A DNA stretch of 64,000 nucleotides from the NCBI GenBank assembly GCA_910589415.1, contig OU342633.1, forward strand, positions 19,134,858 to 19,198,857, given 5' to 3'. The notes beneath the pieces are model-generated. The model had not been told where the DNA came from and did not search any database. It saw nothing but the letters and a program-made list of their open reading frames with translations. A program made the position numbers and the translations under genes. Origin of the DNA: Malachius bipustulatus (Eukaryota; Arthropoda; Insecta; Coleoptera; Melyridae). Shown here in pieces: positions 34,529 through 46,996 of the stretch (within the stretch, counting starts at the first letter, position 1; the number at the start of each line of letters is the position of its first letter).

Positions 34529-35857
34529 CTATACTTTTCATACAAGCATAAAAAAGTTTTATATCAATTTAACTTTAGTTTAAGCGGATATAATTTATGA
34601 AATTCGTACAGTTATCTAGAGAGATTTCCGGAACGAGGACATACTGGGTGACTGGTTCTTAGACTGGCGTGACACTTAACAGATAGATTAATAACAGAAA
34701 TATCATTTGAGTGCAATAAGTTTGACAAATGGAAGAAAAACCTTCCCAATCAAAACATAGCAACCAAATCAAAAGAAGCTCATAGCTGGCTAAATAGATA
34801 AGGGTGGGAAGACCATTAAGAAATATAAGAAAAAGAAGACCATAATAACTAGTTTGCTGTTTGTGATTTTACCAAGAACTTTTTTAAAATATTATACCTG
34901 TCCTTGTTCTAATAATCCGGTTAAACTATAATATTCATCTCCATCAGAGCAACAAGAACAGCAAAAAAATGTTTTAGCTGGTTGCTGTTGATCAACAGCA
35001 TTATGTTTGTTTTTGATTTTTTTATGATTTGTTTCAATAGCTCTCAAAAAGTAGTCAATATTAATGACAAGATGAGTACAAAAGCTGGGCTCTGTATCTC
35101 AAACGGTTCCTGAGATATCGTCAACTATCTGAATAAAAAAAATTGTTTTGACACCCTGCATCTCGAAAACGGGCACTCATATTAATAGGAACTTTTATTC
35201 TTAGAACGAGGCCTCACATTTTCTATTTTCCAACACATGTTTTGAAACACCCTGTACAGATAAGACGTTTCGATTTTGTAATTTTGGCGTTGTACGATGC
35301 ATAAATGCGTAATCCATGCAAAAAAATTTCCTTTAAGGGTGAAGATAGCTAACAATCTTATCTGAAATTGCATAGTTCAAGTATTTCTGATCAAACTTTG
35401 CTCGAGATCGAAAATAATTACTTATTACATAATTGTAGAATTATGGCTTTTGTAAACTTTTGGTAAGCAGCATGTTGCACATTAAAAACCAAGCGCATAA
35501 AGGAATAAAGAATAGGAAAACGCTACTTGGTTTGATTTTACTGAAATTAATAATGAAATGACTTATTACTACTGAAATCTCTGAAATTCTGAAAGTTGCA
35601 TTAATTTTCATGAAGGTAAAATCTTCAGCAGTTTATTGTCTTCATTCATTTTAAACACACTTTATTACCCTACAAGTTTATTATTATTGCCTATTGTTGA
35701 CGGAAAGTTTTCCTGCAATAAAACCTTCTGTGTGTAGAAACTATACGTAACAATTTCATTTATTGCGGTACTAGTAATTAAAACTTTGAATTTCTTTTTG
35801 AAGATTCACGCTTTAAACAATTTCAATTATTTTCCATTAAAAAAAAAAACTATAAGT
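34529..35857. other. intergenic with a decayed CACCCTG-type repeat
   Basis: No gene is recognised. At 35090-35260 is the degenerate end of a CAGGGTG-family element: a repeated phrase about CTCAAACGG..CCTGAGATATCG and ACACCCTGTACAG at about 35247-35259. Nothing else is assigned. Confidence 0.4.
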
Positions 35858-37287
35858 TTAGGCACTTTAAGCAAAATACGCAATTAAGGCATAAAAGTGA
35901 CAAAAGTGACATAAATAACAATTAATAAAAGCCAGTTTTCATGAAACTTCATGCTACTGTTCTGTCATTTTGACAATATAAAATACCAATCTTTAGAATT
36001 CATAAATTTATATTTCTTGACGACTTGGAATTCATAAATTGTTGTTTCTTGGCGATTTAACAACATTTCTTGTTAACACACGTTGCAAAGAGAATTTTTA
36101 AGCATTTGACGATTGACAAACTCGGTGATTTGATTTAAAACTTGATCAAACTTGACGATTGTCTACCTTCGGCCTCGTTTGGAAATTTTCTTTCGTGTTT
36201 AAGGAATTCCCATTTTTCAACTTATATCACAATTATTATTTTGCAATTTTTAAACACTCCTTTTGCAATTGGTACTTTGACGAGTGTCAAACTCGGCCTT
36301 CCGTCTTTGTTTTAAGCACGTGACGAAAATAGCCAAGACCACAGACCGTGTTTGAAAATCGTCAAAGTACCAATTGCAAAAGGGGTGTTTAAACATTTTG
36401 ACGATTATCAAACTCGGCCTTCGGTCTTTATTTTAAGCACGTAACAAAAATTGTCAAACCAAACCGAAGGCCGAGTTTGAAAATTGTCAAATTTTTTAAA
36501 CACTCCTTTTGCAATTGGTGCTGTGACGATTGTCAAACTGGCCTTTGGTCTCGTTTGGCAATTTTCGTCGCGTGCTTACAACAAAGACCGAAGGCCAAGT
36601 TTGACAATCGTCAAAGTACCAATTGCAAAATATCACAATAGTTATTTTTCAAATTGTGGCACAAATAGCAAACAATAGCTGCAAAATGAGAGTGCATGTT
36701 TTAAGCACCGACGAAACACTTCTTTGCTTTTTTTAAACACTCTTTTTGCAATTGGTACCTACTTTGACGATAGTCAAACTCGGTCTTCGGTCTTTGTTTT
36801 AAGCACTCAACGAAAATAACCAAACTAGACCGAAAGCCGAATTTGACAATCGTCAAAGTGCTTAAACACTCTGTTTGCAATTGGTACTTTGACGATTCTC
36901 GTCGTGTGCTTAAAACAAAGACCGAAGGCCAAGTATGACAATCGTCAAAGCACCAATTGCCAAAGAAGTCTTTAAACATTTCAAAAGAAGTATTTCCGTG
37001 AGTGTTTAAACACGCGAGAAAATTGCCAAACGAGGCCGAAGGCCGAGTTTGACAATCGTCAAAGTACTTCAACACTCCTTTTGCAATGTGTACACACATG
37101 ATTTTTTGTTAAATCGCCAAGAAATAACAATTTATGAATTCTTAAGTCGTCAAGAAATATAACTTTGTGAACTCGAGAGATGCGTATTTTATATTGTCAA
37201 GGCTACAAGCATCCATAAAAAAAATTTCATGAAAACTTGCTTTTGATCGTCATTTATGTCACTTTTACATACTCATCAGTGCCTAAA
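35858..37287. mobile_element. foldback element with 13 alternating copies of a GACGATTGTC motif
   Basis: Outer arms (35858-36080 and about 37090-37287) are imperfect inverted repeats: TTTAGGCAC / GTGCCTAAA ends, AGTGACATAAAT / ATTTATGTCACT, and a shared TTGGCGATTTAACA block. Inside, a motif built on TTTGACGATTGTCAAACTCGG plus CCTTCGGTCT occurs about 13 times in alternating orientation between 36110 and 37065, often joined by TTTTGCAATTGGTACTTTGA. The 132-codon frame at 36701-37099 is just this repetition. The architecture resembles FB-type foldback transposons, with no transposase visible. Confidence 0.7.
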
Positions 37288-39930
37288 AGACTCACAAGTG
37301 CTTCTTTTAGTCACTTGTGTCAAAAAGAATGTCATTTTGAAACTAAATGACAATCAAAATGGCAACTTTATGAAACTATTTAATCACAAAAATAGTTACT
37401 ATGCTTAATTAATAGTTAATATTATGCTTTATCTCATACTAATACATTATAACTAGATAAACGCTTGGTTACCGTAACTATAAACATATTCATAACTCCC
37501 TTGGGAGTTATACTGGGCTGTTATTAATCCATAATTCCCTCTATTGTTACTATTTGTTTAATTCTGGTAACCATTGGATGTTGGTTTTGTTATTGCATTG
37601 TTGGTTGAATATTTGGATTTCATATGTCATTTTCTATAAACTTTTCAGTTGATACATCCATGGTAATCATGCTTACTCAATTATTAAAAACATTCGTTTG
37701 ATTTTAAAAACCATAACCGATTTGGTTTTTATATTTCATTTTATATGAAATAAAATAAATTATGTATCACGTGAGTTATTGGATGTTAATAACCTCGGGC
37801 AACTTAACAATCGGATTGCAATATGTTGCCCTCTGTAATTAACATCCTCATAACTCCCTTGATACATAAATAACTACAATAAATACATTATTGTGCTTAA
37901 AACACTCGCATTTTGCAACTGGTAAGACAAATAAACTAAGTAGGTTTTTTTAACAACTAAGTAGATTGTTACAAAGTGTTTGTTTTATATGTTGTTTGAC
38001 ATATTTTATTTAATAAGAAAAATTCTTTATTTAATGTGTATATTATACTGCATTTAGGTATAATATGATGTCGGTGTCACGTTACGATAATTGAACGAAT
38101 ATAACTATTTACGTAGCTACATGCATCAGGAATGTACTTAAGTATTCAAATAATAGCCAATGCAAGTTTGAAGGTTTTCATAAGAATGTTTGTCTAGTTT
38201 TTAAGAAGAAATGTCTTATTGTTATAAAAATATACCATTTTTATCTTTAACATGAACTATAAAATAATAATTAATCACTCTTAATTAGTTTTGCCGGCAT
38301 TAGAAATAGACGCTAATATCATATACCACTAGGAACAATAGTTTTGGAACGGTTTTCATGACAAAAACTCAAATGATTCATTCATCTTGGTGCAGGAAGT
38401 GCTTAGTATGGCGAATTTTTAATTAATTATTGGCAAAAAATAAATTGGAGAACAATATGGAAATGAGCGATTTGTTAATAAGAACCAAAAATATATACTT
38501 AAGTAGAAAGTAATCAAATGAATTAATTACAAGAAGCAAGTTCAATTTTAACTGCTTAGTACAAGAACATTTTTTGAAATAAATCGCTCCCTCCTGCTCT
38601 TGTCAAAATTTTGTGTTTGTTTTTAGGTACTTAGTTTTGACATTTTCGCTCTTCGCAAAAATATTACTTAATTCTTAAGAAAGTAGATAAGGTACCAACA
38701 TATTTCTTTTTAAAGATATAATTCAGCAAAAATTGACTTCCTAACTAAATATTAAGCACATAAAAAAATGGATTCAATTTTAAGAAAATAAGTGAGACAC
38801 AAAAATAATAAATAAATAAGTAAATTGAACAGAACTTACGTTATTATACTGGCATGAGCGGAATCATTCAATCGTTTGTATCAAAAAAAGCACATTTTCA
38901 TAATTAAATAAATGTACGCGCCAATTAGTTTGAAGGAGAAATCTCATTAGAGGTACGAGTACTCCGCACTGATCACCTTCACATGAGAAAATACACGCTC
39001 AAAGTCGGAGCGGAGAGAATCTACCCCATTCATCATTTCAGAGCGCAAACTCTCGATGTGTCACATTCCTTCCTGTTCGTCCAATAATTTTTGTATAATC
39101 AACCACTTGCAACCTTTATACCTGTCGGTCAATTAAACCGACACCATGAAATTATACGTTTAGAACATTCTACCAAATAATATAAAATTACCATCATCTG
39201 TTTCCAGATTAGATTATACCTATTTGCAGTTACTAGTCATTGTTTTCAGTGACGACTCGTCACCAAAATTTTTATTTTTTGGAGTATTATTGTTCCGATC
39301 TTACTTACCTAGGTGTAGAAGTTAAAATAGAATAATTACAGAATTGACAGATTTTTGATCAGATTAATCAGTCAAGTTTATTAACAAATCGCTGCTGAAT
39401 TCACTGCATAGGTTCGAGAACCATTTATCCATAATACATGAATAGTTTCTATTCTAACATTTTATTCTATTCTATTCTATTTAATTTTATCAAAATACAA
39501 TTCAGAATTCAAACAGATGGACATTCAAACACCATTGCGAGAGTGGAATTCGATGCCGCGAGCAAATTTTCAAAGTCCTAATTGAGAAACTAAAATTCGT
39601 CAAAATTCTTGTTTCAATCGATGTATTTTTGACATCAACGATAATCTCATATTCGAGGCATCGTCTGTTTCATGGCCTTCTACGCCGGGACGGTGGAAAA
39701 TAACGCAAAATAATCCGCAAGTTGACGGGAGTCTCAGAAAATGGTTTTGCAAAAATCGGCACAAGAAATGTCCAATCGAATAATAATGACATTTCTCCTG
39801 TATCTCGAGGACGGGAACAGACAGAGGAATCAATTACCGGTTTGAACTTCTATAAATTTATATTACCTGATTTCTGTTAAAATCGCAGAAATATTGTTTT
39901 TCAAAAAATTTCCACTATAGGTAGGTAACT
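37288..39930. other. intergenic, nothing coding; one 106-bp hairpin
   Basis: An inverted repeat at about 37762-37867 (ATGTATCACGTGAGTTATTG against CATAACTCCCTTGATACAT, with GTTAAT..GGGCAAC inside) looks like a small MITE. A related AACTCCCTTGGGAGTTAT string lies at 37495-37512. A (TTCTA)n microsatellite is at about 39462-39482. The moderately GC-rich stretch at 38940-39130 is unexplained. Confidence 0.45.
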
Positions 39931-39937
39931 ACATACC

Positions 39938-41580
39938 GGGTGATCCATTTTAATCTCACCAGGGAAATATTTCGGAATGGTGGTGTTGGAAAAAAGTTTC
40001 AGACAAATTAAAGTTGTATGGTTGTTAGGGGGACATCGTTTGGGGCCATGATCATCCCCCTCCCCCCACACCCCTTGGGGAATTCTCGAAACGTGTGGGA
40101 ATCCAAACTCAGGTCTACATAATTATGCAATCATGGTGACCCGTAAAATCCAATTTTTCGAGCATTGTGGATTTTTTTGAGTATTTTTTTCGAATTCCTC
40201 AACCTCGAGTTAGTAAATATGAAAATTTTCATAATTTTTAATAAGAGACTTTGTTTTCCAAGTCTTTTAGGATTGCCATTTTTTTGTTCTAAACCTGCCA
40301 TTTTAGGGAAAGTCAAAATACAAAATCTCTCGCGGCATCTTGCGATATATCTTCTTGTAGATTTTGAGTCGCTGATTACGATGGTGGAAACCGTTTGTCG
40401 ATACGATGAACAGTAAAAAAGTTACGAGCATCGACATTGCCAAAATGCTAATAAAAAGCCCTATACGCATAATCATATTTTTTCTTACTAAGCACTGGTG
40501 GAAGCAAAACACTGATTATTTTGCAAAGCTCATCCATTCTTTCGCTATCCAACGATGTCGTCCAACAACGCTATCCACACTCGATAGCACGCAAAATTCT
40601 CGAAACCTGTAGGACTCCAAACTTAGGTCTGCATATGCAATCATAGCGATCCGGAAAATCCAATTTTCCGAGCATGCTGGATTTTTTTTAGTATTTTTTT
40701 CGAATTCCTCAACCGTCGAGTTAGTAAATATGAAAATTTTCATAATTTTAATAAGATACTTTGTTTTCCAAGTCTTTTATTAGGATTCCCATGTGTTCTA
40801 AACACCGGCCATTTTAGGGAAAGTCAAACTACAAAATCTCCCGCAGCATCTTGCGAAATATCTTTTCTTATAGATTTTGAGTCGCTGAATATGATGGCGA
40901 AAACCGTAAGTCGATACGATGAACAGTAAAAAACTTATGAGCATCGACATTGCCAAAATCCGAATAATAAAAGGCCCTACGCATAATCATATTTTTTCTA
41001 ACTATGCACTGCATGGAAGCAAAACACTGATTATTTTGCAAAGTTCATCCATTCTTTCGCTATCCAACGATGTGCCACACTCAATAGCACGCTAAAATTC
41101 TCGAAACCTGTGGGACTCCAAACTTAGGTCTACACATGCAATCATTGCAACCAGGAAAATCCAATTTTCCGAGCATGGTGGATTTTTTTGAGTATTTTTT
41201 CGAATTCCTCGACCACGAGTTAATAAATTTGGAAATTTTAGTAATTTTTACGAAGAGATTTTGTTTTCCAATAGTCTCTTAATTAGGATTCCCATGTGTT
41301 CAGTTGAAAATTTTAAATTTAAAATTTTAAAAAATTCCCATGAAACAGGCCCCTGAGAACCGGCCATTTTAGAGAAAACCAAATTTCAAAATTTTCTGCG
41401 CCATCTTGCGATACATCATTTCCTATAGATTTTAAGTAGCTGATCACGATGGTGAAAACCGCAAGTCAATACCATGAACAGTAAAAAAGTTACGAGATCG
41501 ACATTGCCAAAATCCGAAAGAAGGCCCTTACGCCGCATAATCATATTTTTTCTTACTAACCACTGTGGAACCAAAACCCG
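39938..41580. repeat. three tandem copies of a block of about 505 bp
   Basis: Copies begin at about 40081, 40591 and 41094 with ATTCTCGAAAC(G/C)TGTxGGA. Each contains AATCCAATTTT(T/C)CGAGCAT, CGAATTCCTC..CGAGTTA, GCCATTTTAGGGAAAG, GATTTTGAGTCGCTGA and TACTGTTCATCGTAT (reverse complement) in the same order. The third copy carries an extra AT-rich insert near 41300-41345. A TACCGGGTGATCCATTTTA terminus at 39936-39954 borders the left side, so the block probably belongs to a CAGGGTG-family element. Apparent open frames are by-products. Confidence 0.7.
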
Positions 41581-44500
41581 ACTTTGAACTTGATTATCGT
41601 CGATATTATTTGGTGATTTTATTGTCTCTTCAGCGATTTATGGACTAAGTAGATGCGAAAAATTGCTCATGTACTATTTTTCGTACTTTTTTATTAAATT
41701 TTTTTTTTATTTATTTTTAAAGTTTTATGTTCCTCAATACCTTTTCGTCTCAAAAAGAGAGTGAACTATTAATAAAAATGTTAAGTGGTGGCTGCATCAG
41801 TAATATTTCAACAATATAGGTACCATAGTAGATACCGGTAAAAATATTTATCCAACTGAGCTCGTTATGAATTTATTTTTTGCAAAGAAAATTTCATCAC
41901 TGTTGAAAATAAAACATCTTTAAAAAGAGTTACGTCAGTAGGTATAACATAAACTAAGATAAACTTCCAGTATAGCTAGCTTATTCTACTCAACTTCTTG
42001 TTATAAATCATCTTTTCCTTAGCTCATAGTGCTTAGTGCTTATACTTGTATATTATATACACTCCACTTCCTGAATGAATTCGGAAATATAATCCCTCAT
42101 ACTGTTCCTGTATGCCTACATATTACTCTGAGAATCCTGGGAGACGTGTCTTCTTTGCTCTTTTAGGTACCTATACAGATATTAGATAGGTAAGGTATAC
42201 AATAATTAGATATACTTGTTCATGACGGGCAGGAAATACAGACGATGAAGTAAAATCAATATGGACTTTTTTGCTCTCGAATAAGAGTAGGTATATGTAT
42301 TTAAAAGCCTACACGACAAAAAATATCTTGAAAATACTTTTAGAAAAAAACCATGTGTATTTAGTAATTTACCTTAAATAGGTTCTTCTTCGAAGTTAGA
42401 AAATGAAATCGTATCCTCAGGCTTACTTATTCACTAGGACTGCTACTTAAAGGTATAATTTATTTATTTACAATAAATGATTGTTGTAAAGACACTTTAT
42501 TTATAGGTACGCAGATACTTTATGTATCACCATGCATTATTTATATCGCTTACCATAATGCGAATCACGATTTACTGAGGGTTGCCCATCCATATTTACA
42601 TTCTGGCTTCCCATACATGGCCCGCAGAGCTGACTCGAATTCGGTTACATTTATTTCTGTTATTCCCCGCCACTTTTCGCTTTTTCTCTGAATTTATTTC
42701 TGTCATTTCAATAGGTTTGACAATAAACTGCGTTTATTTTGCATTGCATTTTTTTAGATTTTTAAAATGTTTGTTCTCGTTATGTGAGAAAACTGAGGAC
42801 TTTACGATAGAAAGTTTACTTTAAGACAGACGATGGAAAGTGCGAAAAGCTCAGAACTGTAAGCGGTTATTCTTCTGTAGATCTCCCCGGTTTCAAGATA
42901 CAGGAAAAAGATCATTTTCCGGCAGAAGTTTTTTTTAAAGCTCTCCTGCATCCTGACAGAGTTGTTTCAAACGTAGCAAAATTATCATTGACAGAGCTAT
43001 TCGCAAAAAAAATATTCGCAAATAGCTTCCATCCCTGAGTGGCGTAAATTATCAAAAAAAAACTCTCTACTGTTTTTTTTTTTTTTTGGTTTTCTGCTCT
43101 AAACCAAATAAACAAATAGTTCAATCTCTATAAAAGTTGTCTCTCCCCAAACTAGCAAAGCAGTTATCTTCAAGACTTCTTATTGATGTATTTAATTTGC
43201 TTGGGACACCTGACACCACTTTACCCCACACCTCACACCTATGTCGCATTCTATGAGGAAAACAAACCTTGAGCTTATTTACTAATTATTTATACACAAA
43301 TTATTATACAGAGAGTGAGTCATAAGGAACTTTGCAAACTTCTAAGGGGAATATATCATGTGGCCCTAAAAAGTGTCAACTCTCCTCTGTTATTAATTAT
43401 ACAGGGTGATTTGTGAATTTAAAAAAAATATGATTGGCCCTAATATTTTCACGAATCATTAGAATTTTATAATTTTTTGGTGCATCAGTACACCATTATT
43501 TAACATTCTATCGGCGTTTTATAAGCTTAGAAATTCCAGGACCGACTTTAAAAAAATCGATAATAAAAAAATTAAGAAAAAAAAATTATCCCAGATTTGC
43601 TAGTTTCATAGTTTTTTATGTCGTCCGGGGACATGCAATGATTATTAAAGTGGTTATAATTTTTTATTTCAAAAACGAAGCAAAATAAAGAAAAATAATA
43701 GAAAAGTTGTTCTCGTAATCGCTCATTTTGACAAAAAAATTAAAATTCAAAAAAAGTTATTGGCGTACTTTTTTGTAAATTTTTTCAATTTGTTGAAGTG
43801 ATCTCCGCCGGAAACACCACTCGATTTATAAAAAATTTAATCTATTGAGGGCTAAATTAGCCCTTTATTAAGTACCTACTGCAGTTTTTCTTCTGAAACA
43901 ATAACCTGTTATTTCCTACGGTGCTAATAATGAGTATTTATACTTATACATAGGTACCTCTATTATAGGTACTTAAATAATTGATCTGTATAGGTACGAT
44001 TATTATGCTAAATACTGAAGGCTTACACATAAGGAAATTGGGAAATGGGAAATGGGCATCAATTCACCTTATGTATAAAGACTCAGTACTCGTACAGTAA
44101 ATCATCTCTTTATGGATGCTAGCACCATTATACTATGTATAAGGTACATGTACATGTAAGACAATACAAGTAAAAATAATATCTATATGCCCGTGTGTTG
44201 TCCATTTATCACTTTACTTCTTATCAGTTAAGTATAACTAATATAGCTAATTTATTGTTTTAGATAAGTAGTGAGTGATGGTAATAGATGGTCGTTGAAG
44301 TATAATAATGACAACGGTTTTAATGTGAGTCATCACATAGAAGAAATAGAAAAAAGAATTTAACATTTAAATAAAAGTTATTGGAAACAGTCCTCATCGT
44401 AGAAATTTTTTGTAATTTATATTTATGAACGATAATAATTATGATGACATAATTATTATCATAAAAGTTTCTTTACAATCAATAATAAATGCATAAAATT

Positions 44501-44720
44501 ACATCTGTTTGCTAATTGGGTACCTATACATACCTACAGCCATTAGTTGCAAAAAGCTGTATCGCATATTAATAAAATCAAAAAACAGTCTTTATGAACA
44601 TAGCGATTTCAGAAGAGAAGAAAAATTTGCAGTACTAATAATGAATTATGTCTATTTATGAACACCAATGAATGGTATACTGTTTTACAACATGTATTGT
44701 CACTTATTGTCTCTTTTCTA
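41581..44720. other. intergenic with CAGGGTG-family remnants
   Basis: No exon is recognised. A TACAGGGTGATTTGTG terminus lies at about 43402-43417, followed by decayed repeat-like sequence up to about 43870. A poly-T run is at 43073-43087. The remainder is AT-rich with many TAGGTACCTA-type short strings. Confidence 0.4.
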
Positions 44721-44733
44721 ATATTATAATGTA
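44721..44733 (+). other. 13-bp target-site duplication (second copy 45971-45983)
   Basis: ATATTATAATGTA occurs immediately outside both ends of the non-LTR retrotransposon, as produced by target-primed reverse transcription. Confidence 0.8.
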
Positions 44734-44842
44734 TTTTGTATTTGTATTTTTGAGGGTGATCAAGTTACTGCGACCTAAAAGATTTATTGTATCCCCTCTA
44801 CTGTGCTTCGCCTGGTGTGGAATCCCTTTAGTGAAGCACCCT

Positions 44843-45440
44843 CTACAAGTCCGTTTCCTTGAGAAACTTCAGGATTTTGAGAGGATCAAGGTCGGGTAAA
44901 TTCCCTGCCTCTAGCTGGTGGTGGCCATTACTTCTTTTGAGTTCTATAGCATCGCAGTTGAGCAGCAGGTGACGTGGTGTCTCGTCTCCTTTCCCGCAGA
45001 ATCTGCAGACGCCATTTTCTTCTATGTCTAACTTCCTCAGGTGTTCCTTGAGCTTGCAATGTCCCATTAGGAATCCCGTCAGTGTTCTGAGGACGTTCCT
45101 TGCTGAGGTTGAAGAGTATCTTCGACCTCTCTCGGTTAAAATTCCCGAGAAGTTTGTTGGCTTGTCTCAACCCCGAGAGGTTCCATAAATCAGTTTCTCT
45201 CAGTTTTCTTCTTCCTTTTGGAGTTCTTCCTTGAAGAAAGTATCTTCGAAGCCACACAGAATGATTCTTGTCCTATGAAGGGTGTCGATGCTCCTTTTCT
45301 TGCCAGTGCGTGGGCATTCTTCTTGCGTTCGAGGTGGTCTCGAGCACAAGGATTGTTTAGCCAACTGTCTTGACGGGTGACAAGCCCCGCTCGGTCAGCA
45401 GTCTGTTTCGCGGTGATGTCCCGCGATTTCTTGTTTTTTT
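44843..45440 (-). pseudogene. non-LTR retrotransposon ORF2 remnant: RNase H end and zinc-finger tail
   Basis: Pieces in two frames survive. One carries ALARKGASTPFIGQ (about 45268-45310), the end of an RNase H domain in which the usual ...GNExAD motif before it is lost. The other (44843-45067) carries MGHCKLKEHL, then CRFCGKGDETPRHLLLNC, the characteristic C-terminal gag-like CCHC-type tail of insect LINE ORF2 proteins. At least one frameshift separates them, so no functional product is expected. Confidence 0.75.
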
Positions 45441-45445
45441 GTTTC

Positions 45446-45970
45446 TTACCATGGTTGATCCCACGAGTAGCTATGGAAGGGTGTTCCACCTATGCAGAGC
45501 CCCGCATGCAAAGGTGAGGGGATTGATACAGTGGGGTGCCCCCTGGTGCCCCAAGGTTGAATCCAGTAGGGCTGGTCTTCTATCCAGTCACGCATCCCAT
45601 CAGCCTGGACCCCCGCCTTAGGATTTAGGTTTTTTAGTGAGGTTGTCTCCTCTTGGTTCCGGCGATTAAGCCCAGACCCCCGCATCTCTCTGTGCGCGGA
45701 ACGTGACCACGACAACAGATGATACGGTATATCAGATAGTCCACAGTCGGACATCTCTGGCGCCGTTTCCCCTAGTGCAGGACCTTTAGTCACGACACGT
45801 CAACTAGGTTAGGGGAGGTGGTCCGCGGCAGGGCTTTGAGCTACCAGTCTAGAATTTTACCTCCGACGAGCTCTATCACCGCTGCTAACCTTACTCACTT
45901 ACGCTCATTGTAAGGCCTTCCCCCTATCCGCCACCTGGGGACGCGCCCGATGGGTACTCAACCGCACGGG
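45446..45970 (-). other. retained 5' region of the deleted non-LTR element
   Basis: This GC-rich stretch (unlike its AT-rich surroundings) holds GGTGGCGGATAGGGG and a 115-codon open frame (45793-45446) with no domain I recognise. It is probably the 5' UTR and start of ORF1 of the parent LINE, joined directly to the end of ORF2. Confidence 0.55.
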
Positions 45971-45983
45971 ATATTATAATGTA

Positions 45984-46996
45984 AAAAATGTAAATAAAAA
46001 GGAAAGAAAGCCATTAAATTTCTTTTCTGTGATCTATAACTACTATGATAGCGTCTTGTGAGTTGAAAAATTTCAAAAATTGTCAACATAACTCTATACT
46101 ATAGTGATAATGTATGAAAATCATATGCAAGTACTAAAAGTTGAGAGATAATTCCTTAAAAAAAACTATACCTAGTTATGTAAGAAATGCAAAGTATATT
46201 CAATTTGTATAAGATCCTTAGCATTTTAGATAATATTATCATGTCTGTTACATTTGCATTAAAACATATCCGTAATTTTTTTTAATTCATATCCGGTTTT
46301 CTGTAGTTTACAGTACAAGGCAACAGATGGCGCTCCTTTTTTTACTTCCTTATTTTTATTACATGTAACATGTAATGTAATAATATGTAAATACTAAATA
46401 GCGGAGAGCTTCACGTATTATTATCAGAGTATTTAATATCAGGTTGGTAGTTAGTTCTTGTCATGTTGGAGGAGGGCGCTGTTTTGTTGCACCTTTTTAG
46501 GGAACCTGCATTACCGACAGTACCGACACTGACTCTAACTAAGTACACGTTAGTGTCGGTAATACAGGTACCCTAGCCACTTTACTTTATTCATTTACAA
46601 TATATATACCCTCTCTTATAAATTTGTTACTCTCCTTGATTTATTCAAATTGACAGTATGACAGTGACGTCTGATAACTCTGATAGTCTAGTCTGTCAAG
46701 AAAATTCAATTACCTCTCGGTTCCTGTCCTGTCTGTCTACTTTTCTTTCCTATACTCGAAAAATGAATGAAGAATGAATAGATTCTTAGAAAGGAAAAGT
46801 CAATATAAAAAATAATAATAACATTCCCATCTCTGTAGTGTGTGTTGTGTGTGTGTGAATTTTGCATTGTTTTGGCTGTGATTACTAACAACTGGAACTG
46901 GTTTCGGTTTGGTTTCAACCGCGATGAGAAATTGAAGGCGATTCGAACCTGCAGTGATAGTCAGTGTGATGATTTGACCTGAAACATCGCACAGAA
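45984..46996 (+). promoter_or_regulatory. upstream and 5' UTR region of the RasGAP gene
   Basis: No coding sequence. TATA-like ATATATATA lies at about 46600-46609. A (GT)n run at about 46841-46857 probably falls in the 5' UTR. A 75-bp inverted repeat sits at about 46499-46575. I cannot place the transcription start. The ATG at 46997 has a favourable context (GAA before, G after). Confidence 0.45.
46499..46575. repeat. small inverted repeat upstream of RasGAP
   Basis: AGGGAACCTGCATTACCGAC is complementary to GTCGGTAATACAGGTACCCT, with an inner ACCGACACT / AGTGTCGGT match. It is about 77 bp in all and is probably a mini-MITE in the promoter region. Confidence 0.55.

Larger units (their letters stand above)
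44734..45970 (-). mobile_element. internally deleted non-LTR retrotransposon (1.24 kb)
   Basis: On the minus strand the insertion runs from a GC-rich 5' end (CCCGTGCGGTTGAGTACCC) to an A-rich tail (AAAAATACAAATACAAAAT) and is bracketed by a 13-bp duplication. It keeps a 5' region and the extreme C-terminal part of ORF2, but ORF1, endonuclease and RT are missing. Having both ends plus the duplication shows that a shortened RNA was inserted, not that a full element decayed in place. The C-terminal similarities suggest the Jockey/R1-I group of insect LINEs; the exact clade is uncertain. Confidence 0.8.

Noticed and set aside
36110..37065. CRISPR-like array
   Set aside because: Repeats alternate in orientation, spacers are not uniform and the DNA is from an insect nucleus.
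36701..37099. 132-codon open frame on minus
   Set aside because: It consists of the alternating foldback motif translated; there is no protein feature.
39600..39833. 77-codon open frame on minus
   Set aside because: No recognisable domain; it lies beside CAGGGTG-family repeat DNA.
45446..45793. 115-codon open frame as a host gene
   Set aside because: It lies wholly within the deleted non-LTR element bracketed by the 13-bp duplication.
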